Virus record (IMG/VR): IMGVR_UViG_3300010391_000054
Coordinates: 1 to 28,558 of that record
Source of the DNA: a virus
Reading direction: 5' to 3' (one strand)
Length of the DNA: 28,558 bases
A program made the position numbers and the translations under genes. Position 1 is the first letter of the stretch. The number at the start of each line of letters is the position of its first letter. A model generated the notes under the pieces. The model ran no database searches. It was given only the letters and a program-made list of their open reading frames with translations, and was not told the origin of the DNA. This document shows positions 14,435 to 22,061 of the stretch, piece by piece.

Positions 14435-17374
14435 CTACTGCTTTCTCTGTTTGCCCCCCGCTTGACCTTTACCAGTAAGCGCAGCACTGGCGGCAGCCAC
14501 AAGCAGTTTCAACCGCGCCTCTTCAAGCAGTTCACTCTTGTTGAGAGAAAAATCGAAGTTGGAATCTGACATCCTGAAAAACATCTGATCTGATATCTTG
14601 CCCATCTTCAGCAGGACGAACGCCATTTGCAGTTTGCGATCCTTCTCCGATTGCAGCAGCGTATCGCGGCGCACGGTGCCTTGGAATTTTCGCACGAAAT
14701 CTTCGGGCTTCATACCCTGCGGGATTGCTTCGCCATAGATGGGGCGGTAGTCAGCGGAGGACAGTCCACTCGCGCCCAGAATATTGACTCTGTGCGCCGC
14801 CGAATAGAACTGAAGCATATTGGCTATGGTCATCTGGCCGCCATCCTCGATATAGCTAGCCAACGCCTTTGACTCCACCTTGACCGGCAGTGACCGCGCG
14901 CCGAGAATCATCTCCAGCGAGTCGCCGCCGGGGACTTGCTTCTTGGTAAGCGCCTGCTGCATGGCCGACGCGCCCGAAGTCATTTCCAGTTCCTTGTTGA
15001 TCTCGCCGAGATAGCTAAACACCCAGCCGGGTATCTCGCTGCGCTTAGCAAACTCGGGAGCGCGCGGGGCGTTGTTGTTGTATTTGATCTTGCCGCCCGC
15101 GGCGCCAGGGTCCAATGCGTCCCAGTCGGCAGCGGGGAACGCGCCCTTGGGGCCGATGAGTGTGGGTTCGACAATGGCGTTAATCATGTCCAGCACGCCG
15201 CCCATGATGCGGTTGACGATGTTGTTCATCTGCATCCAAGGGCGCGCCATCGGGTCGCCGCTAAGTTTCCACGGCACGCGGAATGGGCGAAACACAGGGA
15301 AGGGAAAGCGCGCGTGCCAGTATGGGTTACAGGTATCTTCCAGCACGCAGCCGCCAGCGGTCACTATTACCCGTCCGCGCGGATAGAGAGATTCGCCAGG
15401 CTCGGCGCGGTAGGCCCAGTTCACCGTGGGTTCGCCGCGCGAATCGCAGGGGCCGACGGTTACGGTATGGCTGCGTTCATTGATCGAGTCGTCCCTAAGC
15501 CAGAACTCTTTCTGTAACGCCATCGGGTAGACGGCATCGTCAGCCGTCGCTGAGCGCTTAATACCCAGAGACATGCGCAGCCCCTCACCCATGCGCGACC
15601 AGGTTTCACGGGATATCTTACCGGGGCGATGAAAAGAGCCGCCGAGTTGACCGCCGTACTCCATGTCGTACTGAACGCGGCCAGCGAGCGCCTTGCCGAA
15701 CCTGCGTGCTAGATAGTCGCGGGTCACGACCGGGAAGTACTGGATGCACTCAGCATCGGAGGGGTTAGTGCCCGCGCCCATCACCGCCCACTGCCACGGT
15801 GCTATCGGGAGCAGTTCGTTGTCGCCCATGCCGCCGGCGAGCGCCGAGTTCCACTGGATTTTAGATGGTCCGGTGTGCAGCAGGCCATACAGTATTACGT
15901 CATACAGCCGATCTTCCAGCCGCGACTTCATTGCCCAATGGACGGCGAGTTCGTTGAGCATCTTCTCGAACGATGAGTTTCCGCACCAAGTAGAATTTCC
16001 ATCTCGACGAACGTAAACAATACCGTTCGGAACCGTCACACAATGAATCGTGCCGTCGTACTGGAATTTCTCGGCCTTCGGTCCCATGCGCTTGGAATAG
16101 CGCTCAATCACCGCAAAACTCTCACGGCAATCACACTCGTAGGTTTTTCCATGAATGATAAACTTTTGTCGATAGGGGGGGCGAGGCGTGACGCTCGCTG
16201 AAATACCGATCTTCTGAATAAGCTCGACGAGATTGTCCGCCAATCGACGGCTGACGGTGGTGTAATTGACAGAGATATCAGGACGCCCTTTCCTTCCTGA
16301 TTTACATTGACGCCTAACAAAATGTCCGTCGCCGAGAGCATAATAGTGAAGGAATATCTTGATCTGCCGAGGAGTAGCGTTACGGACTACCTCCGGAACA
16401 AACTTTTCGTGTGCAACGCCGAATTGGCGAAAATACTGGTTTACCGCTCGAAGGCTAAGGCGGAACTGTCGCCCGTCGTACCACCCGCCGATCCGATCAA
16501 ATAATTCTTTGAATTCCGGATAACCCTTAGAAGACACCGTCTGAGATACCCCTATGCCGCCGATTTTCATCATGCTGCCTTCGGCAATATAGGAGCCAAG
16601 CAACGCGCAGAAATCATCCCCCGATACCGTAAAGTCCTTACCGCTTTTCTTCGTTCGTGGAAACATCATGCTTCCAACCTCGACCCCTGTCCAAGTCGAT
16701 GTCTGCGGTATTTTTCTACCGTTGTGTAAACCGTCCGCAAACTCCTCTGCGGACACAATCTTCTCGACCCAATCATGATCCTGTTTGGCTTTAGTGGGGG
16801 CCGTGGCTACCAGCATCCGATGGGCGGGGGTTACGACGATATCTATGCACTTGGATTTGAAGTGATACATCGGCCCAGAGTACTGCTTGCTTACTAAGAC
16901 GGTGGGCCGCTGCCATTCAAATTCACCGGAGCGCGAACGGGTGGCTACGAAATCGTCAGAGAGTAAGTCCTTAAAAAGAACAAAACCCCGATCCCTCGTA
17001 AGAATTTCGGTTTTGGAGTCGTAACAATAGTCGTTGAGCTTGTCAAACAATTTGACCTGGAAGTCGATGGCCAAGTCGGTAAGCAGACCTACGTTGTCCC
17101 AAAAATGGCGGCGCGTTTTGTTCAGGACCGGGCGCTGACGGCCATAGCGGACTTTGTCCGTCCAGTGCTTGCCTTCCAAGTAGTTGATGATGCGCGTGGT
17201 CTCGCGGATTTCCTTTTCGCGGTCGCGGTCGCCGGTGGCTTGCTCGTGCAGGCGATCGGTCCACTCAACGACTTCCGATTCCAGTTGCAGCAAATTCGAC
17301 GGGGACAAGGTGGCGGGGGATGGCGGGGTTTCACCGAGAGCGGAAGGATCGGGGATAGTGGCAACGGTGGCCAT
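14435..17374 (-). CDS. Portal protein precursor, interrupted by an intein
   Basis: 979 aa as encoded; 629 aa after removal of the intein (residues 117-466). The N-extein contains RIINYLEGKHWTDK and KTRRHFWDNVGLLTD. The C-extein contains HWAMKSRLEDRLYDVILYGLLHTGP, FPFPVFRPFRVPWKLSGDP, MNNIVNRIMGGVLDMINAIVEPTLIGP and ELEMTSGASAMQQALTKK, a pattern familiar from large phage portal proteins, which form the dodecameric DNA gate at the capsid vertex. The length fits podovirus or large siphovirus portals. The C-terminus is basic (GGKQRKQ). The gene follows the terminase block and precedes the head genes, the usual order. No good Shine-Dalgarno precedes the ATG at 17374. A 15-codon ORF that ends 10 bases before it could provide coupled initiation. 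Confidence 0.85.
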   Translation of the reverse strand: MATVATIPDPSALGETPPSPATLSPSNLLQLESEVVEWTDRLHEQATGDRDREKEIRETTRIINYLEGKHWTDKVRYGRQRPVLNKTRRHFWDNVGLLTDLAIDFQVKLFDKLNDYCYDSKTEILTRDRGFVLFKDLLSDDFVATRSRSGEFEWQRPTVLVSKQYSGPMYHFKSKCIDIVVTPAHRMLVATAPTKAKQDHDWVEKIVSAEEFADGLHNGRKIPQTSTWTGVEVGSMMFPRTKKSGKDFTVSGDDFCALLGSYIAEGSMMKIGGIGVSQTVSSKGYPEFKELFDRIGGWYDGRQFRLSLRAVNQYFRQFGVAHEKFVPEVVRNATPRQIKIFLHYYALGDGHFVRRQCKSGRKGRPDISVNYTTVSRRLADNLVELIQKIGISASVTPRPPYRQKFIIHGKTYECDCRESFAVIERYSKRMGPKAEKFQYDGTIHCVTVPNGIVYVRRDGNSTWCGNSSFEKMLNELAVHWAMKSRLEDRLYDVILYGLLHTGPSKIQWNSALAGGMGDNELLPIAPWQWAVMGAGTNPSDAECIQYFPVVTRDYLARRFGKALAGRVQYDMEYGGQLGGSFHRPGKISRETWSRMGEGLRMSLGIKRSATADDAVYPMALQKEFWLRDDSINERSHTVTVGPCDSRGEPTVNWAYRAEPGESLYPRGRVIVTAGGCVLEDTCNPYWHARFPFPVFRPFRVPWKLSGDPMARPWMQMNNIVNRIMGGVLDMINAIVEPTLIGPKGAFPAADWDALDPGAAGGKIKYNNNAPRAPEFAKRSEIPGWVFSYLGEINKELEMTSGASAMQQALTKKQVPGGDSLEMILGARSLPVKVESKALASYIEDGGQMTIANMLQFYSAAHRVNILGASGLSSADYRPIYGEAIPQGMKPEDFVRKFQGTVRRDTLLQSEKDRKLQMAFVLLKMGKISDQMFFRMSDSNFDFSLNKSELLEEARLKLLVAAASAALTGKGQAGGKQRKQ
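15977..17026 (-). mobile_element. LAGLIDADG intein within the portal gene
   Basis: 350 codons, in frame. The N-terminal splicing block begins with Cys (CYDSKTEILTRDRGFVLFKDL, first 20 shown in part). The block-B motif is TPAHRML (66-72). The two LAGLIDADG-like motifs are LLGSYIAEGS (142-151) and YYALGDGHF (228-236). The C-terminal block has VTVPNGIVYVRR and ends WCGN, followed by extein Ser. The terminal Asn and +1 Ser allow standard splicing, but the usual penultimate His is Gly. The endonuclease acidic residues (Glu in AEG, Asp in GDG) are present, so it may be an active homing endonuclease. Confidence 0.93.
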
Positions 17375-17383
17375 GGGCGATGC

Positions 17384-17431
17384 TCAACGAACAATAACAC
17401 GAAACGCGGGAGGTAGAAAATTATCCAGCAT
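17384..17431 (-). CDS. Possible 15-codon leader ORF before the portal gene
   Basis: ATG at 17431 follows GGGAG by 5 bases, reads MLDNFLPPAFRVIVR and stops at TGA 17384-17386, 9 bases before the portal ATG, which lacks its own clear ribosome-binding site. It could serve translational coupling. It could equally be chance, given its length. Confidence 0.2.
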   Translation of the reverse strand: MLDNFLPPAFRVIVR

Positions 17432-17446
17432 CACCGCTCCCATCCG

Positions 17447-17956
17447 CTACCCCTCTACCCCACTCGACCGCAGCGTCACCAACAGTTGTGCTAGCCGCTT
17501 CACCGCGATCTCGCGTTCCTTCTCCAGTTCCTTGTACGAATCCAGCGCCGCGATGATCGCCGAACCACTGTTCAAGCCGCGCTTCTTCAACTCCACCGCT
17601 TCCGAGGACTGAATGAAAATGATAGCGTCGTCGGCGAGTAGATCGAAAAAGGTGCCGAGCGTGGTATGTAGACGACCTGCGAACTTATGCTCCAACGCTT
17701 CCCGCGTGCGTGGCATCACCCATACCGGCCACTTCACGGCGAGAGGGTTGGGCGCTTCCTGCTGCACGGCGGATAGCGGCGTCATGTCGGCGGACTCGCG
17801 CTGGAGTTGCGCCCATGACTCAAAGGCGTGATTGAATGGGCAAAGAAATTGATGAAGTTGGCGACGGAGTGGCGAATTGGGAGTGCCTTGCGCACGACAG
17901 CGAGGGCAATACATATAGGCTTGAGATTCGTCAAGAGGACGGACTAGGTTGGGCAT
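17447..17956 (-). CDS. Zinc-ribbon protein of the packaging module (169 aa)
   Basis: 169 aa from ATG at 17956 with AAGGA 11 bases upstream. An N-terminal Zn-ribbon-like segment has CPRC at residues 17-20 and CPFNH at 39-43. The centre (TLGTFFDLLADDAIIFIQSSEAVELKKRGL) is compact, and the C-terminus is a long helix with coiled-coil character (SYKELEKEREIAVKRLAQLLVTLR). It is the first gene after the promoter at about 18 kb and precedes the portal. The function is not recognised. Binding of DNA or of portal/terminase would fit the position. Confidence 0.75.
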   Translation of the reverse strand: MPNLVRPLDESQAYMYCPRCRAQGTPNSPLRRQLHQFLCPFNHAFESWAQLQRESADMTPLSAVQQEAPNPLAVKWPVWVMPRTREALEHKFAGRLHTTLGTFFDLLADDAIIFIQSSEAVELKKRGLNSGSAIIAALDSYKELEKEREIAVKRLAQLLVTLRSSGVEG

Positions 17957-17980
17957 CGGAGGTGATATCCTTCGGCGGTA

Positions 17981-18009
17981 AATATACCCGCAGATATCTC
18001 AACGGTCAA
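17981..18009 (-). promoter_or_regulatory. Sigma70-type promoter for the portal/head operon
   Basis: On the minus strand TTGACC (18004-18009) and TATATT (17981-17986) are separated by exactly 17 bases, an excellent match to -35 and -10 consensus. The predicted start near 17974 would give an ~18-base leader before the ATG at 17956. The spacer holds one GATATC (17993-17998) and the leader a second (17964-17969). The promoter lies in the only gap between the terminase/HNH block and the head genes. Confidence 0.7.
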
Positions 18010-18019
18010 CATATTTGTT

Positions 18020-18655
18020 CTATCGCTGTCTAGCGAGAGATCGTTTCCTCCGTGCACACCGCTTGTAATCCTTGACCAGCTTGGGAGTCGTCAGAGCTTT
18101 TTCCACACTCCATCCGCGAGCAAAACGGGCCAATAGAGTGTGGCTAGCAATGCCTACAATTCTAGCCCACTGACGTAAGGAATGAGACTCTCCTCTCCAC
18201 CGCAACAGCATGAATTTACCGCCGCGTGGCCCCGGAGGGGTCGTCAAAGATTTACGCGCACTCCAACCCAAGTCCAATCTCTGCGCTACAGTGCTGTCAA
18301 CCAACCCGAGTTTCTGAACAGCGGGAGTTTCCAGCCACGCCACCATCGGCATTTCTCGCCCATTCAATTTGATTACGCGGTTGTGGCGCGTATTTCGCAT
18401 CTGCTGTTTACGAGTCACCCAACGACAATTCTCAGGACTGTAGCCACGCCCCCTTAGATTATTATTGCGACGATCTAGAAGCAATCCGCGCTTATATCCG
18501 TGGCTCAACGCCCACTTGACGAAGTTGGAAGATATCATCCACTCCCGGCATATCTTGATGCCCCTTCCACCGTAACGGACATAACTGACATGGTTCGGAT
18601 TGAGGCATCTACCTTTCATCCCGTCCCAAACCCGATAAACGGGCAGGGAACTCAT
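18020..18655 (-). CDS. Free-standing HNH/AP2-type homing endonuclease
   Basis: 211 aa from ATG at 18655, preceded by GGAAAGGA. An upstream ATG at 18691 would overlap the terminase end. The N-terminal half has the sequence order of AP2/HNH phage endonucleases: PVYRVWDGMKGRCLNPNH, YVRYGGRGIKICREWM, FVKWALSHGYKRGLLLDRRNNN and YSPENCRWVTRKQQ. The usual IDR(I/R)DN motif appears as LDRRNNN. The C-terminal half contains two helix-turn-helix-like repeats, each ending GWSxxKSLTTP or GWSVEKALTTP, likely DNA-recognition modules. It sits directly behind the large terminase gene, a typical insertion place for homing endonucleases. AP2-domain proteins bind DNA; cleavage here is inferred from family resemblance. 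Confidence 0.85.
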   Translation of the reverse strand: MSSLPVYRVWDGMKGRCLNPNHVSYVRYGGRGIKICREWMISSNFVKWALSHGYKRGLLLDRRNNNLRGRGYSPENCRWVTRKQQMRNTRHNRVIKLNGREMPMVAWLETPAVQKLGLVDSTVAQRLDLGWSARKSLTTPPGPRGGKFMLLRWRGESHSLRQWARIVGIASHTLLARFARGWSVEKALTTPKLVKDYKRCARRKRSLARQR

Positions 18656-18668
18656 ACAATCCTTTCCG

Positions 18669-20867
18669 TTATTCTTCTTCGTATCCGTCATAATGCCTAT
18701 GAACTAGGATATCTCGATAGGCTTGTACGATATCTGGGGTGATATGCTTAGAATCCATGCCTTGTCGGTACAGTTGCCCTTCAGCGCTTTGAGGGGCATC
18801 GAAAATCGGTGACCACGGCGTATTGGCCTTTTGCACTACAACCGGAACGATGCGCCAAGGCAACTTCATCTTGTATTTGGCCTCTAACTTGGCGATCAAG
18901 ACTTTTCCCGCATCTTCACTATCCACATCCTCTACCATCCTACCATAATGGTCATAGATAGTAAACCGTAGCGGGGCTTTCGGCATCACTCCGCCTGCCG
19001 TGGAGGAGTTCGCGCCCGTGCCCATCGCCATACGGTCAGTGAGTTCGGCGCGCTTGCCGCCTTGGTGAGAGGCGCAGATGCAGATGATATTGGCCATCAC
19101 CGCATCGTCGTCGTTCTCGATACCCGCCGCCTTGGTCTCGTCCTCGTAGCGCCCGAAGTCGCGCATCTCCTCGATCGTGTGCTTGTTGCGGATAACGATG
19201 GTATGGTCCAGCAGCCGTTCGGCCATGCGGTTAATGGCGTCGTCGCGGGTCTGCGCGTTGGTGACCCAGTGAGTGTGCTGGGTAATGGTGTTGGATATTT
19301 TGTCCATCCTTTTCCAGCGGTACAGATTCGGGAAGTCGATCACCCACTGTAGATCATTGGCGGTGGTGATGCCGTCGCGGGCATACTCGACCGCCACCTC
19401 ACAGTCGTTGTACCAGTGAGCAATAGCGGCGACCACACGGGAGAGGTGAGCGGGACTCATGTGCCCGTGCCACTCGCAGACCTGCGTGTCGGGTTCGGCA
19501 CCGTAACCCAAGCGGTAGACGGCGATATCAGAGAAGTCGTCGTCGTCGCCGGGGCCACCGACATCACAGCCTAGATAGTATTCGTCCATGGAGCCGTCGC
19601 GGGGATATTCCCAAACCCAGAAGCGGTTATTCCACGCCGGCTTGTCCATCAACTCGTCGAGTGTAGGTTGGTGCAAGTGGAGTATCGGCGGCGCATCCAT
19701 AGATACGTATTCGATTTCGCCGACCGCGATGGGGTCGATGCAGTTCTCGCGCTGCTGGCGGTTCAATTCCTTGCGCGGGAAGGCGCAAAATCCCGATGAG
19801 ATAAACGCCTCTCCGCTCGTACAGGGGTAACTTTCGTAGTGGTCGTCCTCGGCACCGGTTGCCGATACCGCGCTGACGATTTTACGCCGCCGCCACTTGA
19901 AGAACCCCAGCGGTATCTGGAATTTTTCCTTTACCGCAACCGCCCTGCGTAACGCCCCCTCCTCTTCGGTCAGCGCCATGGTCTCGCCCGCGCGCAGGGG
20001 AACGAAATGTTTCTTCACCTTGTAGGCGGGTATGAATATCGGCGTCCACTCGGACTTGCCCGACTCCGCCGCCTGCCACATATTGTAGAACAGCCCAGTG
20101 CGCCCATAGGCGGTGGACTCCATGATGGCGAGGATGTCGCGTGCGTTCATCGAGGGTTCGATATCCGCGGTCCACACCGATGAATCAGGCCACCTTGAAA
20201 CTTCACTAAAATGGCCAGAGCGCAAGGTGCGACCGATCGCCACGCCGGTAGCCTTCTGCGCATTCGATACGATGAGCGTGGAACCCAGTCCCGGATCAAC
20301 GATGCGCCGACCCTCATCCGAACGCTGAAAAATAATGTGGAGACCCTGCTGCTTAGACAGGTACTCGGGTTTGAGCCACCATGGCAGCGCGTGGTAGGCG
20401 TCCATCATGCGGTTGAACATTTCCAGCGACACGCGGTCGTCCTGCGCCATGGACAGCGAGTAGGCTTGCGGGACGAAGATGGTGTCGTGGAAGATGAGCG
20501 CGGCGGTCCACGTGGTGCCGCCGGACTGGCGCGGCTTCAAGATGATGCCTTGGAAGCACCCGTCGCGGTCCCAGCCGGATTGGACGGCTTCGTAGATTAT
20601 TTCCTGATGCGACCAGAACGGATAGAGGGTCTGGACTACGCCGTTCTCGTTGCGGATGACGTGGTAGTTCTCCATGTAGTAGCGGCGGTCGGTGATGCAG
20701 CGCTCGATTTCTAGGTCGATAAAGGCGAGTTCGTCCGAGTGGAGAGAGTCCCACGCGCGGGGAAGGGCTTCAAGTTCGGTCTTGGAAATGTTCTGGGCGG
20801 AGATGAACTTATCGTCGAGGGCTTCGATGGCGTCGTTGAGACTAGCGTCCTTTCTACTTACCCGCAC
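18669..20867 (-). CDS. terL: Terminase large subunit (packaging ATPase/nuclease)
   Basis: 732 aa from GTG at 20867, three bases after the TGA of the small-subunit candidate (an overlapping ATG runs into a stop). The ATPase has Walker A LKPRQSGGTTW (110-120), a Walker-B-like HFSEVSRW (219-226) and the coupling segment MESTAYGRTGLFY (249-261). The RNase-H-like nuclease has its first Asp in YYLGCDVGG (D435), then CEVAVEYARDG and ENDDDAVMA. Both halves look intact. The protein is longer than many TerL (450-650 aa); about 100 extra C-terminal residues follow the nuclease (from about LTDRMAMGTG on). It docks on the portal and cuts concatemers. Gene order TerS-TerL-portal is standard. Confidence 0.93.
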   Translation of the reverse strand: MRVSRKDASLNDAIEALDDKFISAQNISKTELEALPRAWDSLHSDELAFIDLEIERCITDRRYYMENYHVIRNENGVVQTLYPFWSHQEIIYEAVQSGWDRDGCFQGIILKPRQSGGTTWTAALIFHDTIFVPQAYSLSMAQDDRVSLEMFNRMMDAYHALPWWLKPEYLSKQQGLHIIFQRSDEGRRIVDPGLGSTLIVSNAQKATGVAIGRTLRSGHFSEVSRWPDSSVWTADIEPSMNARDILAIMESTAYGRTGLFYNMWQAAESGKSEWTPIFIPAYKVKKHFVPLRAGETMALTEEEGALRRAVAVKEKFQIPLGFFKWRRRKIVSAVSATGAEDDHYESYPCTSGEAFISSGFCAFPRKELNRQQRENCIDPIAVGEIEYVSMDAPPILHLHQPTLDELMDKPAWNNRFWVWEYPRDGSMDEYYLGCDVGGPGDDDDFSDIAVYRLGYGAEPDTQVCEWHGHMSPAHLSRVVAAIAHWYNDCEVAVEYARDGITTANDLQWVIDFPNLYRWKRMDKISNTITQHTHWVTNAQTRDDAINRMAERLLDHTIVIRNKHTIEEMRDFGRYEDETKAAGIENDDDAVMANIICICASHQGGKRAELTDRMAMGTGANSSTAGGVMPKAPLRFTIYDHYGRMVEDVDSEDAGKVLIAKLEAKYKMKLPWRIVPVVVQKANTPWSPIFDAPQSAEGQLYRQGMDSKHITPDIVQAYRDILVHRHYDGYEEE

Positions 20868-20870
20868 ATA

Positions 20871-21419
20871 TCACCCGGATATCTCTTCAAACTCCACATC
20901 CTCCGCCGCGACCTGCGTAGGCTTGTTCATGCCCAACTGCTCGCGCTTCTCGCGCACGCGGGACTCGAACGACCTGCCCGCACCCGCACCCGGCGCATTG
21001 TTGATCCCGATATTGACCTGCGCGCCCGACGCCGGCGCCTTGACGCTCTCGACCATAGTGGCAGTGGCGCGCACCGCATCAATCCGCGTAGCGTGATCGG
21101 GTTCGTACACTGCCGCCCGCGTGACTTCGCCGGTCTGCGGGTTGCTGAGTTCGGGCAGCGCTACCCGCCTAGCCCGCTGTCCCTCGACCAGAGTTTTACC
21201 GATCGGGGCGACCGCGATAATGACCTGCTCATGGATGGCGGTCTCGACCATCTCGCGGGAATTGCTGGCCATCCAGCGCTCGACCTGCATGACGCCGGCC
21301 TCGACCATGGCCAACTCCGCGTTCATCAGCGCGGCGATATCTTCGGGTGACCGCCCGGCGCGCTTGAGAGCCCAGCAATGGCGGTCGAACGGCGTAACCG
21401 CGACCTTACCGTTACTCAC
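20871..21419 (-). CDS. Terminase small subunit candidate (182 aa)
   Basis: 182 aa from GTG at 21419 (VSNGKVAVTPFDRHC). This start overlaps the stop of the preceding gene (GTGAGTAA) and removes a spurious N-terminal extension that would run antiphase over the membrane-protein gene. The N-terminal half contains a helix-turn-helix-like segment (WALKRAGRSPEDIAALMN, then VQVERWMASN-like residues). The middle helix (ETAIHEQVIIAVAPIGKTL) could oligomerise. The C-terminus is low-complexity and ends acidic (VAAEDVEFEEISG), a tail that small terminases often use to contact TerL. It lies immediately before terL. Small terminases diverge strongly, so the call rests on position and architecture. Confidence 0.65.
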   Translation of the reverse strand: MSNGKVAVTPFDRHCWALKRAGRSPEDIAALMNAELAMVEAGVMQVERWMASNSREMVETAIHEQVIIAVAPIGKTLVEGQRARRVALPELSNPQTGEVTRAAVYEPDHATRIDAVRATATMVESVKAPASGAQVNIGINNAPGAGAGRSFESRVREKREQLGMNKPTQVAAEDVEFEEISG

Positions 21420-21891
21420 CGCCCTCGCCTTCGCCAGCGAGTTCTGCGCGGTCCTGAGCGGCTGTACGACCATAGCCGATGTGCCGTTCGCCGGTTTCGG
21501 GAGCAAAGGCTTCGGGGGCGAGATTGGTTTCCCGCGTGGCCTGGAGCGCGTCTTCCGATAGGAGGGCGCGGGCGAGCTCACCGATAGCGATTGCAGCGGT
21601 TTCAATCCTGCGTGCGGCGTTGATCGCTTCGAGGGATGCGGTTTGGAGTTTTTCACCGTTGATTTTGCCAACCGAAGCCTCCATGGCGATCCGGTGCGAC
21701 TCAAGCGTAGTACCAATTTCATTGCGTAGCAAGGACAAGTCGTGGATGGTGGCTTGGTTGGCGGCGACGGCAGAGTCCAGGAGTTTGCGCAGACGGTAAC
21801 CATCGTAGGCCAGATATCCGGCCATGGCGATCAGGCAGACGATGAACGCACCCAACAATAGTGAAAGCGCGACAATTCCCAAAGTGTTCAT
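21412..21891 (-). CDS. Membrane-anchored coiled-coil protein (159 aa)
   Basis: 159 aa from ATG at 21891, with AAGGCGG upstream. One N-terminal transmembrane helix (residues 4-29, LGIVALSLLLGAFIVCLIAMAGYLAY) is followed by a short basic stretch (DGYRLRK) and a long helical, coiled-coil-like region (LLDSAVAANQATIHDLSLLRNEIG to AINAARRIETAAIAIGELARALLSED). The C-terminal ~35 residues are acidic and low complexity, ending EGEGGE. The topology resembles phage inner-membrane accessory or spanin-like proteins, but no partner outer spanin or endolysin is visible in the window. It may instead tether the packaging or HerA machinery. The function is undetermined. Confidence 0.75.
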   Translation of the reverse strand: MNTLGIVALSLLLGAFIVCLIAMAGYLAYDGYRLRKLLDSAVAANQATIHDLSLLRNEIGTTLESHRIAMEASVGKINGEKLQTASLEAINAARRIETAAIAIGELARALLSEDALQATRETNLAPEAFAPETGERHIGYGRTAAQDRAELAGEGEGGE

Positions 21892-21893
21892 AT

Positions 21894-22061
21894 TTATCCG
21901 CCTTGACCACGATCAATCAATAGCTGCTTTATGTACTCGAAAAAGATCACCGCCGAGTCCGGGTCCGGAAATTGGACTATCACCCGGTGAATGTCATCCG
22001 GCGCGTAGAAGTCGGTGCCCGCCGGGAACAAATTGGCGGGTGCGGGAGTCGATTCGGTCAC
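21894..22061 (-). CDS. Small protein of 55 aa between the ATPase and the membrane protein
   Basis: GTG at 22061 overlaps the TGA of the ATPase gene (GTGA), and the TAA at 21894-21896 lies two bases before the next ATG, so the frame exactly fills the gap. It reads VTESTPAPANLFPAGTDFY, then APDDIHRVIVQFPDPDS, AVIFFEYIKQLLIDRGQGG. The second half looks like a beta-strand plus amphipathic helix. No family was recognised. The end-to-end fit is the main support. Confidence 0.65.
   Translation of the reverse strand: MTESTPAPANLFPAGTDFYAPDDIHRVIVQFPDPDSAVIFFEYIKQLLIDRGQGG

Noticed and set aside
17836-18033. Plus-strand 65-codon ORF that looks protein-like
   Set aside because: It is antisense to the zinc-ribbon gene with clear Cys pairs and covers the head promoter; no ribosome-binding site or plus-strand neighbours support it.
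21420-21803. N-terminal extension of the small-terminase frame upstream of 21419
   Set aside because: It is Pro/Ser/Lys-rich shadow sequence over the membrane-protein gene; the GTG at 21419 overlaps that gene's stop and fits the operon.
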